DNA of 64,000 bases from Ianthella basta (lineage: Eukaryota > Porifera > Demospongiae > Verongiida > Ianthellidae). Where the stretch lies: NCBI GenBank assembly GCA_964019415.1, contig OZ025873.1:4688776-4752775 (forward strand). The letters run 5' to 3'. Below, piece after piece: positions 12,701-27,700 of this stretch. The notes under the pieces are model-generated. The model saw only the letters and a program-made list of their open reading frames with translations. It made no database searches and was not told the origin of the DNA. Position numbers and translations under genes: made by a program. The first letter of the stretch is position 1, and each line of letters begins with the position of its first letter.

Positions 12701-15700
12701 TGCAGTAGTAGGAGGCGCAGCAAAATGTTTGGATGGTGAAAATGTATTCAAAATCAGCACATGTTAATGACTTGGGTTCTACATGGACCGGCCCTCTTTG
12801 TTGCATGGACTGGCTGGCCCCATTCTTTGCATGGACCGGCCCTCCTCCTTGTTCTTATGGTTTTTCCGCCAGGTGGTGTTATCTTGCAGGTACACACTGC
12901 ACCATTCCTACATCTATCCTTGTTTTTGGAGGAAACATTATTAGACACTCTTGTTTCTATACTTTTTATGGAATGCAATTTACTCATGGGCCAGTCAACT
13001 TTTAAGGCTTCCAAACAACAATGGCAACAAAGGGAAATTCTCTGAATCATGGCAGGGTGTTTAGCACGATAGCACAATGTGGGTTGTGTCTGAGTGGACA
13101 GCCTAGGGCAGGCTGCGGCAGGTGGGTCAAAGATATATTACAATGAGCAAGCGTGGCTTTCGGCCGTGCTCACTCCACGTCGTGTCGCCCAGTGGACAAC
13201 GCAGGCCATCCATCACTATTTGGGTGATAAAGCTGAGTGACACTGCCTGGGCATAGTGCTGATCTTGTTTGCAGTGACTTTGGCCACTGTCATACACTTG
13301 CATGCACATATACGTACATATAGCCAGCTACATCTACACCATGTTAAAAGAACTGCGTGGTCACGTCGTTCCTTAGCCAATAAAGCAGTGCCCAAGCCAA
13401 GCAAGCTTTCTGCCCAATAGCTTACTTCGCGATAGAGAAAGGACTTTCAGCAGCCCAGAACGCTGACAGCTAAAGTACCCAAACAGCGAAACAAAAATAC
13501 CCACGTACCGATAGCCAGAGCAGTTTCCTCGCACCAGACAATAACAATAAACTTCTGCACAAGTGCGCGTCGCGCCTGGGAGACCCAAACTGAGGAGCGC
13601 GGAGTGTCTAAGGGACGGTTGGCTGCGAGGCACATGCACACTGCCAGAGCGGCCATGTTTGCGGTTACGTCATTGCGTCGTCCAATCAAATGCCCGTTTT
13701 TAATGCCACGCTCATGCAAACGAACGAACGAACGCAGACTGGAAAAGATTAAATTTATTACGGATTAGCTATGTTTGGATAGGCTGAGAGTTAGTTGTGA
13801 TGTAGGCTAAGGCGGTAGAACAGGGGGATGTAGCTATGGCCCCTACATACAAGGGTGCACCTATATCTAACTGGGCCATAGAGTTCATGCAGCCTGTTGT
13901 ATATAATGTCTTGTGCTGGGTTCCTTTTGTACAGTTCATGTTATTGCACACCAAGTGACTAATGTGGCTACACATAATTATGTGACACTGGACCCTTGTG
14001 TTAACTGTGTGTGGATGATTGTGTTGTGTACATGTGTATCTGTAATTTAGAAGTCATTTATCCACACCTGACTAGAACTCTGATCATCCGGTTGTTGTTG
14101 CACCTTAGCCAGTCACAATTAGAGACCCTGTAGTGCTCACAGGTTTGGTTCACCTTGTTGCTTGATTGAATATTGACTTTCATGCGAAGCGTTCATTGCA
14201 TGCCCGTCCAATCTTCAGCCTCAATGAGTTGTACAGCATTCTACAATTGGCGTAGTCGGCAGGATTTTTGGAGGAATGGTGGAGAAACCAGTTGTCCTTT
14301 CTGTCGCATATACAGGTGATGGGAACTGGGATGAGGGGCTCGACCACTTCGGTAGCGTAGCGGTGGTGAACAAGTAGACAGCTGAACAGAAGCTACTGTG
14401 GCTTGAGGTCCGCCTGACAGGACGGGCCCAACGGGTATTTAAGCAGCTGTCTGCGGCAGTGCAGGGAGACAACAAGGAGGCTGTCAAGGCACTGCGTGGA
14501 CGCTTTGAATTAGAAGCAAGCATGCCTTGTATGTGGTGGAGATTCACACGTCCGCGAAGAGCAAGTCTGAGGGATGAACCAAGTTTGGTGAGGAACTCAG
14601 AGCTGATCGAGCATTCCTCACTTTGAGCGCAGACGCTTGACAGCTGCTGGCCCTACAGCAGTATCTGGGTCAGATTGACAATCCCCAGATTGCTTCTGCC
14701 GTGAAACAGTGACACCCTCCCACAGTAGAGGCTGCGGTGAGTGCTACCCTGAGCTGGAGTCGTACCTGCTTTCAAAGCAGCGTGTAGCACAGGTGGAAGA
14801 AGTGTCTGTAGACTGAGTGGCAGTCGAGTGGCTGTAGCCAGCTCTGTGGAGACCTCCCAGGTTGTGGAGTGTTCAGACCAGGAATGTCCTGGAGTGCCCA
14901 GCGTTTCACGGGAACTGGAGGGAGACTTGTGGCACGCAGTGGAGCGTGTGGGGGGACGTACTGTATGCATTTCTAGAGAGTTACTCTGACATTTTTGCTA
15001 GCAGTCCTGATGATTTTGGCAGAAACACCCAGGTGCAACACCAGATCAACACGGGTGATGCCCGCCATATCCGACAGCGAATCAGGAGAATTCCCCCATC
15101 CTGTAGACAAGAAGTCACTCAATTGCTACAGGACATGCGCTACAAGGGGATCATTCAACCATCAACGAGTCCCTGGGCTTCCCCAATCAATTGTGCTAGT
15201 GCAGAAAAAGGATGGAAGTATCAGGTTTTGCGTAGATTACTGTGAGCTTAACTCAGTGACCAGAAAAGACGCATACCCTCTTCCAAGGATAGATGATACG
15301 CTTGACACCCTTGCTGGCGCTAAATGGATCAGCACCCTAGATCTGCTAAGTGGTTATTGGCAAGTTGAGATGAACGAGGCAGACAAGCCCAAAACTGCTT
15401 TTCGTACTCCAGAGGGTCACTTTGAGTTTAATGTCATGCCCTTTGGCTTATGCAATGCTCCTGTGACCTTTCAAAGGTTGATTGATTTGGTCTTGGCAGG
15501 ACTGCAGTGAAGCAGTTGCCTAGTGTACCTGGACGACATAATTGTGATGGGTAAGACCTTTGAGGACCACTTGAGAAATCTGGCTGAGGTTTTTGATGGT
15601 CTGCGTAGTGCCAACCTTAAACTGAAACCTACAAAATGCGCATTTGCTGCAAAAAGGTCTCATTCTTAGGACACATTGTGTCAGATCAAGGCGCGGCAAC

Positions 15701-18700
15701 CAATCCAGCCCTAAACGAGAAGGTGAGTTATAGGCCAGAACCTCAGTCAGTCCGGGAAGTACAGCAGTTACTACTGGCATTTGTGCAGGATTTTGCACAG
15801 ATTGCCAAACTGCTACACTGGCTAACCGAGATGTCATGCTCATTTCATTGAAGTGCTGAATGTGCATCAGCCTTCCAGGAGATCCACCAGAGGTTAGTAT
15901 CTGCACCGATCTTGGCCTTTCCTGACTTCAATCACACATTCATTTTGGACATGGACACCAGTGACGTGGGAATGGAGGCTGATCTCTCACAAGTCCAGGA
16001 TGGTGAGGAGCAGGTCATTGCCTATGCTAGCCAGGTCTTGTCCAAACAGGAGAGATGCTATTGTGTCACTAGACGTGAATTGTTGGCTGTAGTCACGTTT
16101 GTGCAGCACTTCTGCCCGTACCTGTTGGGTTCGCACTTCACACTGTGAACAGACCACAGCTCCCTCACCTGGCTCTATAAGTTCAAGGAACCTGAAGGAC
16201 AACTTGCCCAATGGCTGGAGAGGTTGCAGGAGTATGATTTTACTGTCCTCCACAGACCTGGTAAGAGACATTCTAATGCTGATGCTTTATCCTGGTTGCC
16301 TTGTCATCAACTTGGCTGAGAGACCCACCAACAGACGCCGTTTGTAGAAGAGGCTGCTTCCTTGGTGCTTACTATCTCATGCAGAGGTCAATCTCAGGTT
16401 TCGCTAAGGGACTTACAGCTCGCTGACCCAGATGTGGGACCTATTCTCAGAGGAAAAGATAGTGGTCAGAAACCATCACTTTCCGAGTCCTTGGCCAATG
16501 GCCCCAGTTATTGGCGACTACATCAAATATGGAGACAACTCATTGTCAAAGATGGCATACTGTGGAGAGTGTTTGAGTCCTACAATGGGAACACTTCTCA
16601 TTTACAGTTGGTAACTCCCATTGCCTTGAGGGAGGAAGTCACAATGTCTATGGAGGTACCATGTCCATGGGCCATCTTGGTGAAGACAAGACGCTGGCTA
16701 AACTCAAGGAGAGGTGCTATTGGCCTGGGCACTACAACGATGTGCAGAAGTGGTGTCAGACTTGCTCGCAGTGCACTACCCGGAAGTCTGTCCCACCCTA
16801 AGAGGAAGGCTCCATTGCAACCAGTCACTGTGGGGTACCCAATGCAATCAGTGGCAGTGGACATCCTCGGTCCACTTCCTGAGTTGCCTATAAAGGAAAC
16901 TCATACCTGTTGGTAGCGGGTGACTACTTGACACGCTGGATGGAAGCCTATCCTATCCTGAACCAAGAAGCTTCCACCGTGGCCAAGACTTTGACCAATG
17001 AGTTGTTCCTGCAATTCTCCCCACCGGACCAGCTCCATTCTGACCAGAGCCGCCAGTTTGAAGCACAAGTACTTGCTGAAGTATGTCGGTTGCCGAACAT
17101 CAAGAAGACAAGAACAACCCCCTGTCACCATCAAAGTGATGTACTCGTGGAGCTGTTCAACTGCACCCTCCTGATCATGCTGTCTACCATGATTGGCACC
17201 CATCATGATACATGGAAAGAACATGTACAAGCAGTATGCATGGCCTACAACACCAGCCTGCAGCCAACAACCGGATACTCACCTTTTTCCCCCGTGTTTG
17301 GAAGACAGGCACACCTCCCAATTGAATTCGCGTATGGTATGTCGGACATCACTCCCCAGCCGGCAAGTGAATATGCTGCTGCACTGCAGAGGATGCTTGG
17401 TTCTGCCTATGAGAGGGTGCAGAAGAACTTCAAGTTAAAGTTATCCAGACAGAAGGATTTCTATGACTGCAAGATCTGCAGCGAGCCCTATGAGCGGGAC
17501 AGTTTAGTTTGGCTGCACTCAGTGGCTGTCCCAAAAGGGCAATCTCGTAAGCTGCATCACCCCTATTGCATTGTGAAGCAGTTGTCGGATGTCACTTACC
17601 TTCAACATACCTGTGGAAGGAAACAGCATTTGGTTATTCACTTTGACCAATTGAAACCATGTGTAGAGGGGGCCTGATTCACTGATGAGGAGAACCTGTC
17701 ACCTCCTGCCCTCACTACTTCCCCTACTAGGAAAACCACAGAGCCTCCAGTGTTTGGCAAGCAGCTTCAAACTGTTGAGGCTGACGACACTGCCTCCCAC
17801 CAATCTCCAAGTCTTTGCCCTACCAGGGCACGCCCTCCAATGGGTCAATGTGGTGTTCCAGACATGGCCACTCGATGTCCAAGCCGTTACCCTACCAGAA
17901 AACATCGTTTACCAGATCGGTATGGTGGTTTTGTATCATACTGAATCCGGGACTGATTCTTCATGCGACGAGAGCTGTGTGACACTGGACCCTTGTGTTA
18001 ACTGTGTCTGGATGATTGTGTTGTGTACATGTGTATCTGCAATTTGAAAGTTATATATCCACACCTGATTAGAACTCTGATCATCCGGTTGTTGTTGCAC
18101 CTTAGTCAGTCACGATCAGAGCCCCTGTAATGCTCACAGGTTTGGTTCACCTTGTTGCTTGATTGAATATTGACTTTCATGCCTGCGAAGTGTTTGTTGC
18201 ATGCCAGTCCAATCTCCAGCCTCAGCGAGTTGTACAGCGTTCTACAATCATATGGAGCATTCATGCAGTTACCAGACCTGTAATTCTTTGCAATGCCCCT
18301 CATCTTCATATTATAATTCCCATCCATGCTGTGCTTCAGTTTTTGTATCCTTGTGGCTAATGATTCCCTTGAATGCTGCAAGGTGTTTTTAAGGAGGTCC
18401 TTCATATTTTTGTTTTTAAGTTGAACTGTTCAAAGACAACACAGAGCACTGCATGTTGATCTGTTAGCTATCTTGGGTGTTACCCAAATGCTCCTAACCC
18501 TTTAATTTGAATGTCCTGGCATGCTCACTGTCATCTGTTGATGGCTCCTGGTTGGTATTCAAGCAATGAATGTATGGGTAGCAGCTTGTTGAAGACTCTC
18601 AGTCAGTATCATTATCTGTCCACAAGTTCAATCTCTGTTCAGGTGCCAGAGTAGCTATAATTTGTATCTCATCCTGTCAGCACTGTCCTCATTAATGGCA

Positions 18701-21700
18701 AGTGCTAACTCACAATATGTCATCGTACAATGACATCACGTCATTTGCCATCCATTGTACATCGGGAAGAAATGGACTGTCCAGGTCTAGCATGGGACCC
18801 TTTGTTACATGGCACTGCTCTACAGATGGGACAAAAACAGACACTTTGAACCTGAGTGTGTATACATCTGAATACTATCATCTGAAAATTAACTAGCTAC
18901 AGTATAATTGTATGCTGCTGCAACAAACCCTTTTGACCAATGGCATAGCTAACCAACCTCCAACAACTAGCTTTCAGCTGTGTTGACACTTTAATTGTTG
19001 TTTGTTATGTAGATGGTTATGCTAATTTATTCTAGCAGTACATCTATATATATAACTCAGTTCGTTTGTTTGTTTGGTTATTTGTTTGTTTGTTTGTTAG
19101 TTTGTCTGTTTGTTCGCGATTCGGGCAAAAATTACTGCACAGAACACCACCAAACTCTCAGGGATTATAAAGTGGGGCTCCGCGAGTGTCCTCCACGGGT
19201 ATAGCAGCTACCTTCTGTTGCTACCAGCTCACATACGTCAAAACTGGCTTGGGCCGACTTTCTGTTGTGCGACTCGCCATAGCAGAAGTCCACCGAAGGT
19301 GGGCGCCCTGCTAGTATAATCATCATTATAATAGTATGCTAGTATAATCATAAGTAAATGTGCATGTGCCATATTCCGTAGTCCTACAAAATCCAAACTC
19401 CAAACCTTGGTTGTCTGTAAGCTGTTATAATAAATTACAGGAATGCAAACAAACAATCTTTATTTGGTGAGTTTACTGTATTACCAATTGCAAGGACACT
19501 CAACAGCAATTCTGCCATAGTTTCCCCTGGCATGGTAATGAACTGTCCATGGACATGTGATGGGTGTATGTGGATGCTAACCTTCTTATACTGGTGTCTA
19601 CAAGTGCACTGCCAACTACAATGGGGTTTTCATGAATGCAACTGTGGAAATTTTAGGTGGGTGAAAAGGTATCTAGAGTGGCTAGTAACACACATTAACA
19701 TACTGATTGAATAAGGTTGTCCAGTTGTTCGAATCAGTGATTGCATGTTCTTTCCTTGGATTTATACTTTGCTTAGTCTAAGAGTTTTGTCACTTTAGGT
19801 CCACTCACACTGATCATATGAATAGGGGCATTAGACTCTTGTGTGATATGTTTAATCTCTATTGTTAGGTTGGTAATTATTAGTATTGTGATATGCTGTT
19901 AGGCTCTAGCAGTTACCAGTACAGTGACATAGAGTCATTCTACAAAGCCTGTATCTATGTAGAGTGCATGCTTGTTGAATGTCATGATCCCTATCTAAAT
20001 AGATCGAAGTACTTTCATGTACTTCTTACTTTCATGCACCTTCAATTGCATGCTTGTGCATACAGCATTCTGGTCGCATGATATCTGTCAGAAGAAGAGG
20101 AAATTGTCACATTGTTTACATGCTTAGCTGTTTATGCAGACATGTCTGATGTATGCCTTTTCTGTGTAGTGAACCCTTACAGCAAATGGAATGCCACAGC
20201 AACTAGAATGACTATGTGTTTGAACCATATGCATGTACGTAGATTAGTTATAATCCAACTTTTCTGCCTACCCCTGTCATTTCTATGTTATATAATTCTT
20301 AACTTCATCTGCAGTGGTCACTGTACCTGTTTCTGCAGCCACTGACTGTGGTGATCCTGGTACTCCTACAAATGGTCAACGCACTCTCTCCAGTACGACC
20401 TACAACTCTGTAGTGAACTACACCTGTGATGTAGGCTACACGCTAGAGGGATCAAACAATAGAACCTGTCAATCCAATGGGCAGTGGAGTGGAAGTGTAC
20501 CTCAGTGCATTGGTAAGCTGGTAATTTACATGTATTGTTACCCCTTTGTGCCAGGTGCCTAGACATTTCAACAAATTGCACAATGTTTGCTATAAACAAC
20601 TGCTATCAATCTTTACTGGGGCTCACGTTGAGAGCTGCTTCTGTTTGCTGTAGAGCTCAAGTCCACCGACAAGGGACAATGATTCTATGTGCAAAAAACT
20701 TAAGATTCTTTCAACATCAGTTTTTGGTCATGAAATCATGTTGCGTCTTGTGCTGTTTGCATACTAAGATTTATGGACAACAGAGCTTTTGCTTTGATGA
20801 CAGAACTAACAAGAGAGACACTGTTGAAAGGACAGTTCATGGCAGTTGACCACTGCTGAAGCTAGGTTGACAAAGGCTAAATCACTGGAATTTTATGCCA
20901 ACAAGCCTTCTACAGCAATGGTGTGTCATGAGGTGGGGGGGGGGGGGGGGCATCAAGCACTACTGATGGTAACCAGTGATCGCCTTCTCCCATTAGTCAT
21001 CTTACAAAGATGGTAGAGCCACAGGTAGCTGTTTCGCCCTAGTTGGGGCTCATCAGTGTAGTACTGAGACACCATTGGCATTAGAAGGCTGGTTGGTGTA
21101 CAATTCCAGTGGTTTAACCTTTAAATTGTCAATCTAAACTCAGCAGTGGCTAACTGCTATGAATTGTCCTTTCAACAACTTTGCGACAATGTCACGCATA
21201 TAACTGCCTTTAGCCTTCCCCCCTTTGTATTTACTCTTGTTGAAACCACAAGTGTTTCACTGGTGGTGGATACAAGATTAGCTAGTCATCCTGCTATCTA
21301 TCAGTACGCCACACTGATGAGCCCCAATTAGGGCAAAACAGCTGTCTGTGGCTCTTCCATCTTTGTTGGATGACTAGCAGCATGAAATCATCTTAAAGCA
21401 AAGTAAACTGTCAGCTAGTTCCGTATCTGAGGACAGAATCAACATACAACCATACAGTACTGAATGAAGCATTCGAGTGAATCCATCAAAAAGCATGGTG
21501 TAATATATAAAACATCATCACCCACTTTTGGCAAATATCGCAAGGATATCACTTGTTCATATCATTAGCATTCAGCCAGTGCCTTCTTGCAATTGTTCGG
21601 CATTGATTGTTGGCAAGTTCAATGTGATTGAAATGGCTGGTCAATGGAATTTTATCAGACTTTCCATGTGTAATATTGCTGTGAAGTATTCCTATTGATT

Positions 21701-24700
21701 GCACATAGAATTGTTAGACAATGTGAATGCGCATTGAATGATGGCATTCTCTTCTTTCTATTCCTTTCTAAAAATTACCACACAAGCACTTACTGCCATT
21801 TACCAGCATCACTTGTGGCTATGGTTCTCAGCAAAGCAAATGTTATCGACAGGAATCATTTGCAGAGTTAATAGATGGATTCTTGGTATTTGTATCACTT
21901 TTGTTCAGATAAACTTGTAGGAGAAACATGCATAATTATGAAGATCAAAATTGGCTGTGTTGAAGCCACATTGTTTTTACATATGGTATGCCCCACATGT
22001 GTGCCTTGAGTTGATCCTCATAAAAGTCAGTATACTGCGGAAAGAATGACCAAATACTGCTGTATTGAGTGTGGTTAACACAATAAAAATTATTTTCTTT
22101 TAACTGTGCTTCTTCTCAGCCTTAAGTGAGTTTCAGCTGTTGACTGTTTCATTCAAGAATGACATTGGAAGTGTGCTGCAGTGTGACAATGATTGTCCAG
22201 TCAGTGTATCTTATTGAAGGTTTTTGTTGTATTTCATTGTTACTCTCTTCAATATACAACATATCACCCGCCAGTCCCTGTCAGAATGGTGGTAGCTGTA
22301 CAGGAGTTCAATCCTGCACTTTTGCCTTAGGATAGACAGAAATGTTGCATGATAGAAATGGATTTGTTCTTGAGCAATCGTGTAGCAAAGAAAGGTACAT
22401 TACTGAGACTTTATCACCTCAAGTGTCTTCCTTTATCACAATGTTTGTCTCCACCAAGTACTGTATATGGGTAGAAACATTCAGAAACAAGAAAGGTGGA
22501 GCAGTTACTCCGTGTCCCTTATCATTGCATGGACCAAAACCTACATGTGGTGACTTCTGTGGGTACTGAATTTGAGCACACAAAATATTGCAAGGTGTAG
22601 GTATTGTATTAAACAGAAGATGAAGCAGTTATAGCTGCTTCATCTTCTGTTTTCTGAACTCCATCCGTTCAGCATGCTAGTAGTACCACATTCACCACCA
22701 TCTCATCTTTCCTTAACTTGCACTCTCATTGTTCTTTCCCGTAAACTAACATGTGATTGTCATTCCTTATCTCTTCCTCTTCCTCCTCCTCCAATTGTGC
22801 TGCCACTGCTTCATGCATACTTCAGTACTGTCCTATTCCTCGTTCTTCTCACACAGTCCAATCTGCTACTTTCACCACTCTCCTCAGAATTCAAGCTGCC
22901 CATTTTGTCTACAGTCCAGTTACTTTGTATAATCTGTCAATATTCATGACGTACATACGTTTACCTCACATTTTGTACTGAGTGTACATACCACTAAGGA
23001 ATGTTATACTCTCTTCTGGCTCACACAAACTGCTTTCATCAACTTGCCACTGATCAATGTTCCTGCTATGCCACTCCTTCACTACAGTTTACTTAACCCA
23101 CTTATCATAGTCATGGAATCTCACCTCTAGGTCTGTCTTGCTTGCTGAAACGATTTTCTCTGCTTCTTTCCCACTTACAACTCAGTTCCATGTGGGACCC
23201 CTCCTGCTGCTCCTGCTAATGGTCAACGTGGTACCTTCAGTACAACCTTCATGTCCACAGTGACCTACAGCTGTAATACAGGCTACACGCTGCAAGGGGA
23301 CAGCACTTTAACTTGCATGGCCAATGGACAGTGGAGCCCAAGTGTACCTACTTGCAGTGAGTTATCACTGTAGCATCTTATATTTGGCCATGGCGGCTAA
23401 TTGTGAATTCCATGCACACTTCCTGCAGTACATAGTTGGAGAATTCCAATCCAATCAATTATGGTGTGGTAGCCATATGTGAGCATATTTGAAAGAACCA
23501 ACCCACTCTGTGTGATATGTGTGCAATTGCTTGTGAGCCAGTCACATGGGTAGTGTTTTACTGAAATATGGACTAGTGCATTATTCATATCTGTGGTAAA
23601 ACCCCTGCATTCTGGCCAAGTTTAAATCCTATACAGACGCTTTGTCTGAGGCTGAAATGAAGACAGAGTTGTACAGTGGCCATCATTCACCACATATACC
23701 TATGGACATGCCTTATAGAATGTAGCTACCGTAATGTAAGTATATGGTAAAGTATATGGAAGGAGTGCAAGTTTATCCAGCATTTTTCAGAGAAGAATCA
23801 CATGTGGGACATGTCCACTGGCAGCAAATATTATATTTTACATAAGGTAAACCTTGTTGTTTTCACACTCTTCTATTGCACGAGGACATATGTGACTGTG
23901 CATGATGCATGCACTTTGAAAGGCCAAGTTATACAATAATCAGCACTCATATGCACCAATCTACGTACATCAGATTTGTCGAAAAATGTTCTTATTTTAC
24001 ATGTAGACAATAGTGCAGCTTGTAGAAGGTTATAAGCTGTCATTTTCCAAGGTTGTACGTCAAGCTAAGATGTTTGTAGCAGCAGGTCATGAGAATGTCA
24101 CATGACTATTCCTGTTTGGGGAGGTTGTATCTAGTGCTATTTGTAAAGATTGACACGTGGCAAGTGAGCCTGCAAAGTTAATGTAGTGTGAAGGTTGATT
24201 CTGAAAGCCAATGAGTTGATCTAACTTTCCATGTGAGCTGTCGCAACGCATGTGATTTTTCAGTCAGGAGTTATTAGGTGCATAGTTTGTTCAGGTTGGG
24301 CATGAAGTTAGATTTCTTGCTATTAGTTTGTGGAGAATTCAGTTGCAGCACAAACAAAGGTCTGTGCTATTCTACTTGGGTCATTGATATTTCTTAATTC
24401 AGAGAGTGACTACTGCATTACAGTAAATATTCAGTTGTAGTGCAATAATAAGTAAGGCTTCCTATGCATGCCAAATATGCATTCTGTAGACATGCCGTGG
24501 TGTTTTGCTGAGAAGTTTAAAATCAGTGAATATGTTTTTGTTCATTTGTTATGAAATTATTAGGAAATTCCCCTATCATTCATTTGTATTGTATGCAAAC
24601 TTTAGGCTAACTATGACCTGATGTGACATTGACCACGCTAACCTTCTGACAGTCGTTTTTGCTCATTCACTCATGTACACAAACCCCTGTTGCAGTTGCT

Positions 24701-27700
24701 GATTGCGGTGCTCCCCCTCCTGCTCCTGCTAATGGTGGCCGCAGCAGAGTCTCCACTACAACCGTTGGGTCCACAGTGACCTACAGCTGTAATGCAGGCT
24801 ATGTTTTGCAAGGGGACAGCACTATTACTTGCATGGCCAACGGACAATGGAGCCCTAGTGTACCTAGCTGTGGTGAGTTTACTCTGTGGCAGCTATATAT
24901 ATTAACTTGTCATTCACTACTATTAAGATCTGAATAAGACAGTAACCTAGTTCCACTAGTCTTTGAATCTGCACCATGATATCAAAACACTCCATCTAAG
25001 TATACATTAGATAACCATGGGACAGACAGCATGCATCCCTATTGTAGAACCTACACAACCACATAATCTTCCCTCACTTCCAATCTACCAATTCCCAGGC
25101 CTAAATCTCTTTGTACAGTGCCTGTATGGATCCCTTTAGCCTGCCCCACTCCATATTCCCTTTGGGTCCTCCACAGATCTGCCCTTCACAATTTAGTGGA
25201 AACTTCCCCAGTCTAATGTGTTAATATAATATTGTGCTAAATAATCTTTGGTAAAGTGTGCATTGCACAATTTTCATTTCCCTTCAATGACATATGAAGG
25301 TAGATTCCTCTTTGTTCAAGGCACTTTAATTTGAAGACAATAGTAGAAAAATGCACTGGTTATGCTCATTTGCATATAACTGTATCTGATTGATGTGCAT
25401 AATTTTGCTCTTCCCTTCAATTTGAAGCCCCGTTACCCTCCCAAGTGACTGGTGTGTCTGTTACACCAGCAGTCAGATCAAACTCACCTGCTCTGATGGT
25501 GACCTGGGACTCTTCTCAAAGTGAAGTGGCCATCTCTCGTTATCAAGTGCAGTACATGACTAGTACTACTTCCTGGATGCAAGCACCTGACATCACAGGC
25601 TCACCACCTTCTACTACAACTTACCTGGAAGGTCTGGAGGCTGGCACTTCATACAGTGTTCAGGTCAGAGCAGTGTCTTCCATTGGCAATGGAGACTGGA
25701 GTGGGACCACAAGTGAATCGACATACAACCGTGAGTAATGGAAGTGAGGTAGACTTGACTATTGATAGCCAACCAGCAGCTATTGAAAAACTGGTTAATT
25801 TATTAGTGTCTGACAGCCACTACTCATGACAAGCCAATGCATTTCATCAACATACTTTTGACTGCACAAACTATTCATTTCATTGAACCCTTAAGATAAT
25901 TATTATGGTAAACAGTATGGTAGCTCAGAAAACGAGTCCAAGTCACCCGCCTTGCCCATTCTGACTGCATGATTCTCCCTCCAAATCTGGTTCTTCCTTG
26001 TGGAGGTCCACCATTGCATGCTATCTCCTCCTGAAGCAGAAATGCTACCAAATATTCAGATACTTGGAAAATAACCTATATGGATCCTAAAAAAATGCGC
26101 ATTGTCCTTCCTGTCTTTTGGAATTCAGCTCTAATGTTCATCTGTTTCCTGGTCCCATAGATGTAAGAAAAGCAGAATTGGAAACGTGATCATGTGATCT
26201 GTATGCTGGCTGTATAAATTCGGAAACTACAATGCAAAACAACCTTAAGCTTATATTGTGCAGTTTGAGTGTGTTGCCTGAACACTGGTTGCTTCCACAG
26301 TCAGGAAGTTGTAGCGGATGTCTGTCTATGCACAGATCAGTCCGCGTGACAGAGTGCATATGGCTAATAACACGTGAGTTCATAAGTGTTGGTGCCCATA
26401 TTTCTGTGACCTGGAATGTGGCTGAAGAGCAGGGAGAGCAGGATAAATGTCCTTCCTGCTGATCAGAGACCTATCATTTCAAAACTCTGTAAACATCTCT
26501 GAGATGCTCAGGGTACATGTTAAAATTGCTGAGGTTAATGCAAAGCTTGCACTTACTGCTCCTTGAATAATGATTGTTGAAATTTCGCTACAGTTATGCA
26601 GAGTTTGTACTTTCTGTGCGCCACTGCAGCGTAAGTGCAGCAAGTGTCTTTGTTCAGTGTGTTCACTGATTGTATCTGTATACCCAAATGCATAGAGAGT
26701 AGTGAGAAACACTACACAGTTAGCATTTTCTCTATGTATGTATAGGCTACTTTCACTGTAGCATCAATGTTCGATAGAAATGCCAAACATTCTACAGTCA
26801 GGCAATATAAACTATTTCAGTTAGGTTGGAAGAGCATTCTCCCCCCTATTTACCTCAGTACGCATACAAATGCCAAGAAATCATCCTCTCTTTTTCCTGG
26901 CTGCTATGTTACTCAGACAACTTCCAGATGATTGCGCTACAAGGTTGGTTTGCTCATGTGATTGTGTTTCCAATCCCAGTCTTTCTTACACCTATGATTT
27001 CCCTTTGCAAAACACTTGACGGCTTCCATATACCTTTGATTAAAACTACTTACAACTCGGCTGTACACATGGAAAGAGTCCATCAAACCTATACAATTAC
27101 ATACCTGGTGCTACAGTATTCGATGCTCAACTTACCACGGTAGGTAAGAATGCTGAAGGTCTCAGGTGCTCATGTTATGTGTATATACTGTATGTTGTGT
27201 TTCTAGTGTTTCTGTTGCTGTGTTCACTATGACTATTGAATTGTATTGGTTTCATATTCTGTAGCACTTTATGGAGGTGTTCAGAACTGTACTGGACTCT
27301 AGATATGTTATTTGCACTCTTGTAAAACACCAGCTGACTCCTGTTCATTATGCTTCCCTTTTCCACCTGTCTTTGCAGTGGCCCCGGCTCCCACAGATAG
27401 CACAGTCATGGCTGTACCAGTTGATAGCCCTGGCGTTATTAGAGTGTCCTGGATTGCACCCACTGTGCCAAGTGGAGAGCTGTCCATCACAGGATACAGC
27501 ATTCGATACAAGGAAAGGGGAGAGAACCCTTTCAGCTATGTGAATAACATCACTGCTACCACAGCTAATGTGACTGGTTTAAAGTCTGGCCAAGAATATC
27601 AAGTGTATGTTGCTTCAATTAATGCACTTGGCATTGGAGACTACTGCTGTCAAGGGAGTAGTAATCAGCTGTTTGTGAGAACATACGGAGGTGGGTTGAG

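Larger units (their letters stand above)
13981..18246 (+). mobile_element. Decayed Ty3/gypsy LTR retrotransposon
   Basis: Two direct LTRs (13981-14245 and 17978-18246) start TGTGACACTGG and end TCTACA. They flank a primer-binding-like sequence (TGGCGTAGTCGGCAGGAT from 14248), a gag remnant, and pol with reverse transcriptase, RNase H and integrase in the Ty3/gypsy order. The LTRs differ by many substitutions and small indels, and pol has several stops and shifts, so it is old and inactive. No convincing target duplication was seen (ATTA before, ATCA after). It sits in sense orientation in intron 1 of gene B. Confidence 0.9.

Noticed and set aside
13981-18246. LTR element as an active retrotransposon or retrovirus
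   Set aside because: Multiple stops and frame changes in gag, reverse transcriptase, RNase H and integrase, diverged LTRs, and no envelope-like frame.
22342-22569. 75-codon open frame with several Cys as an extracellular module
   Set aside because: The Cys spacing fits no family I know, and it lacks phase-1 splice sites at its ends.
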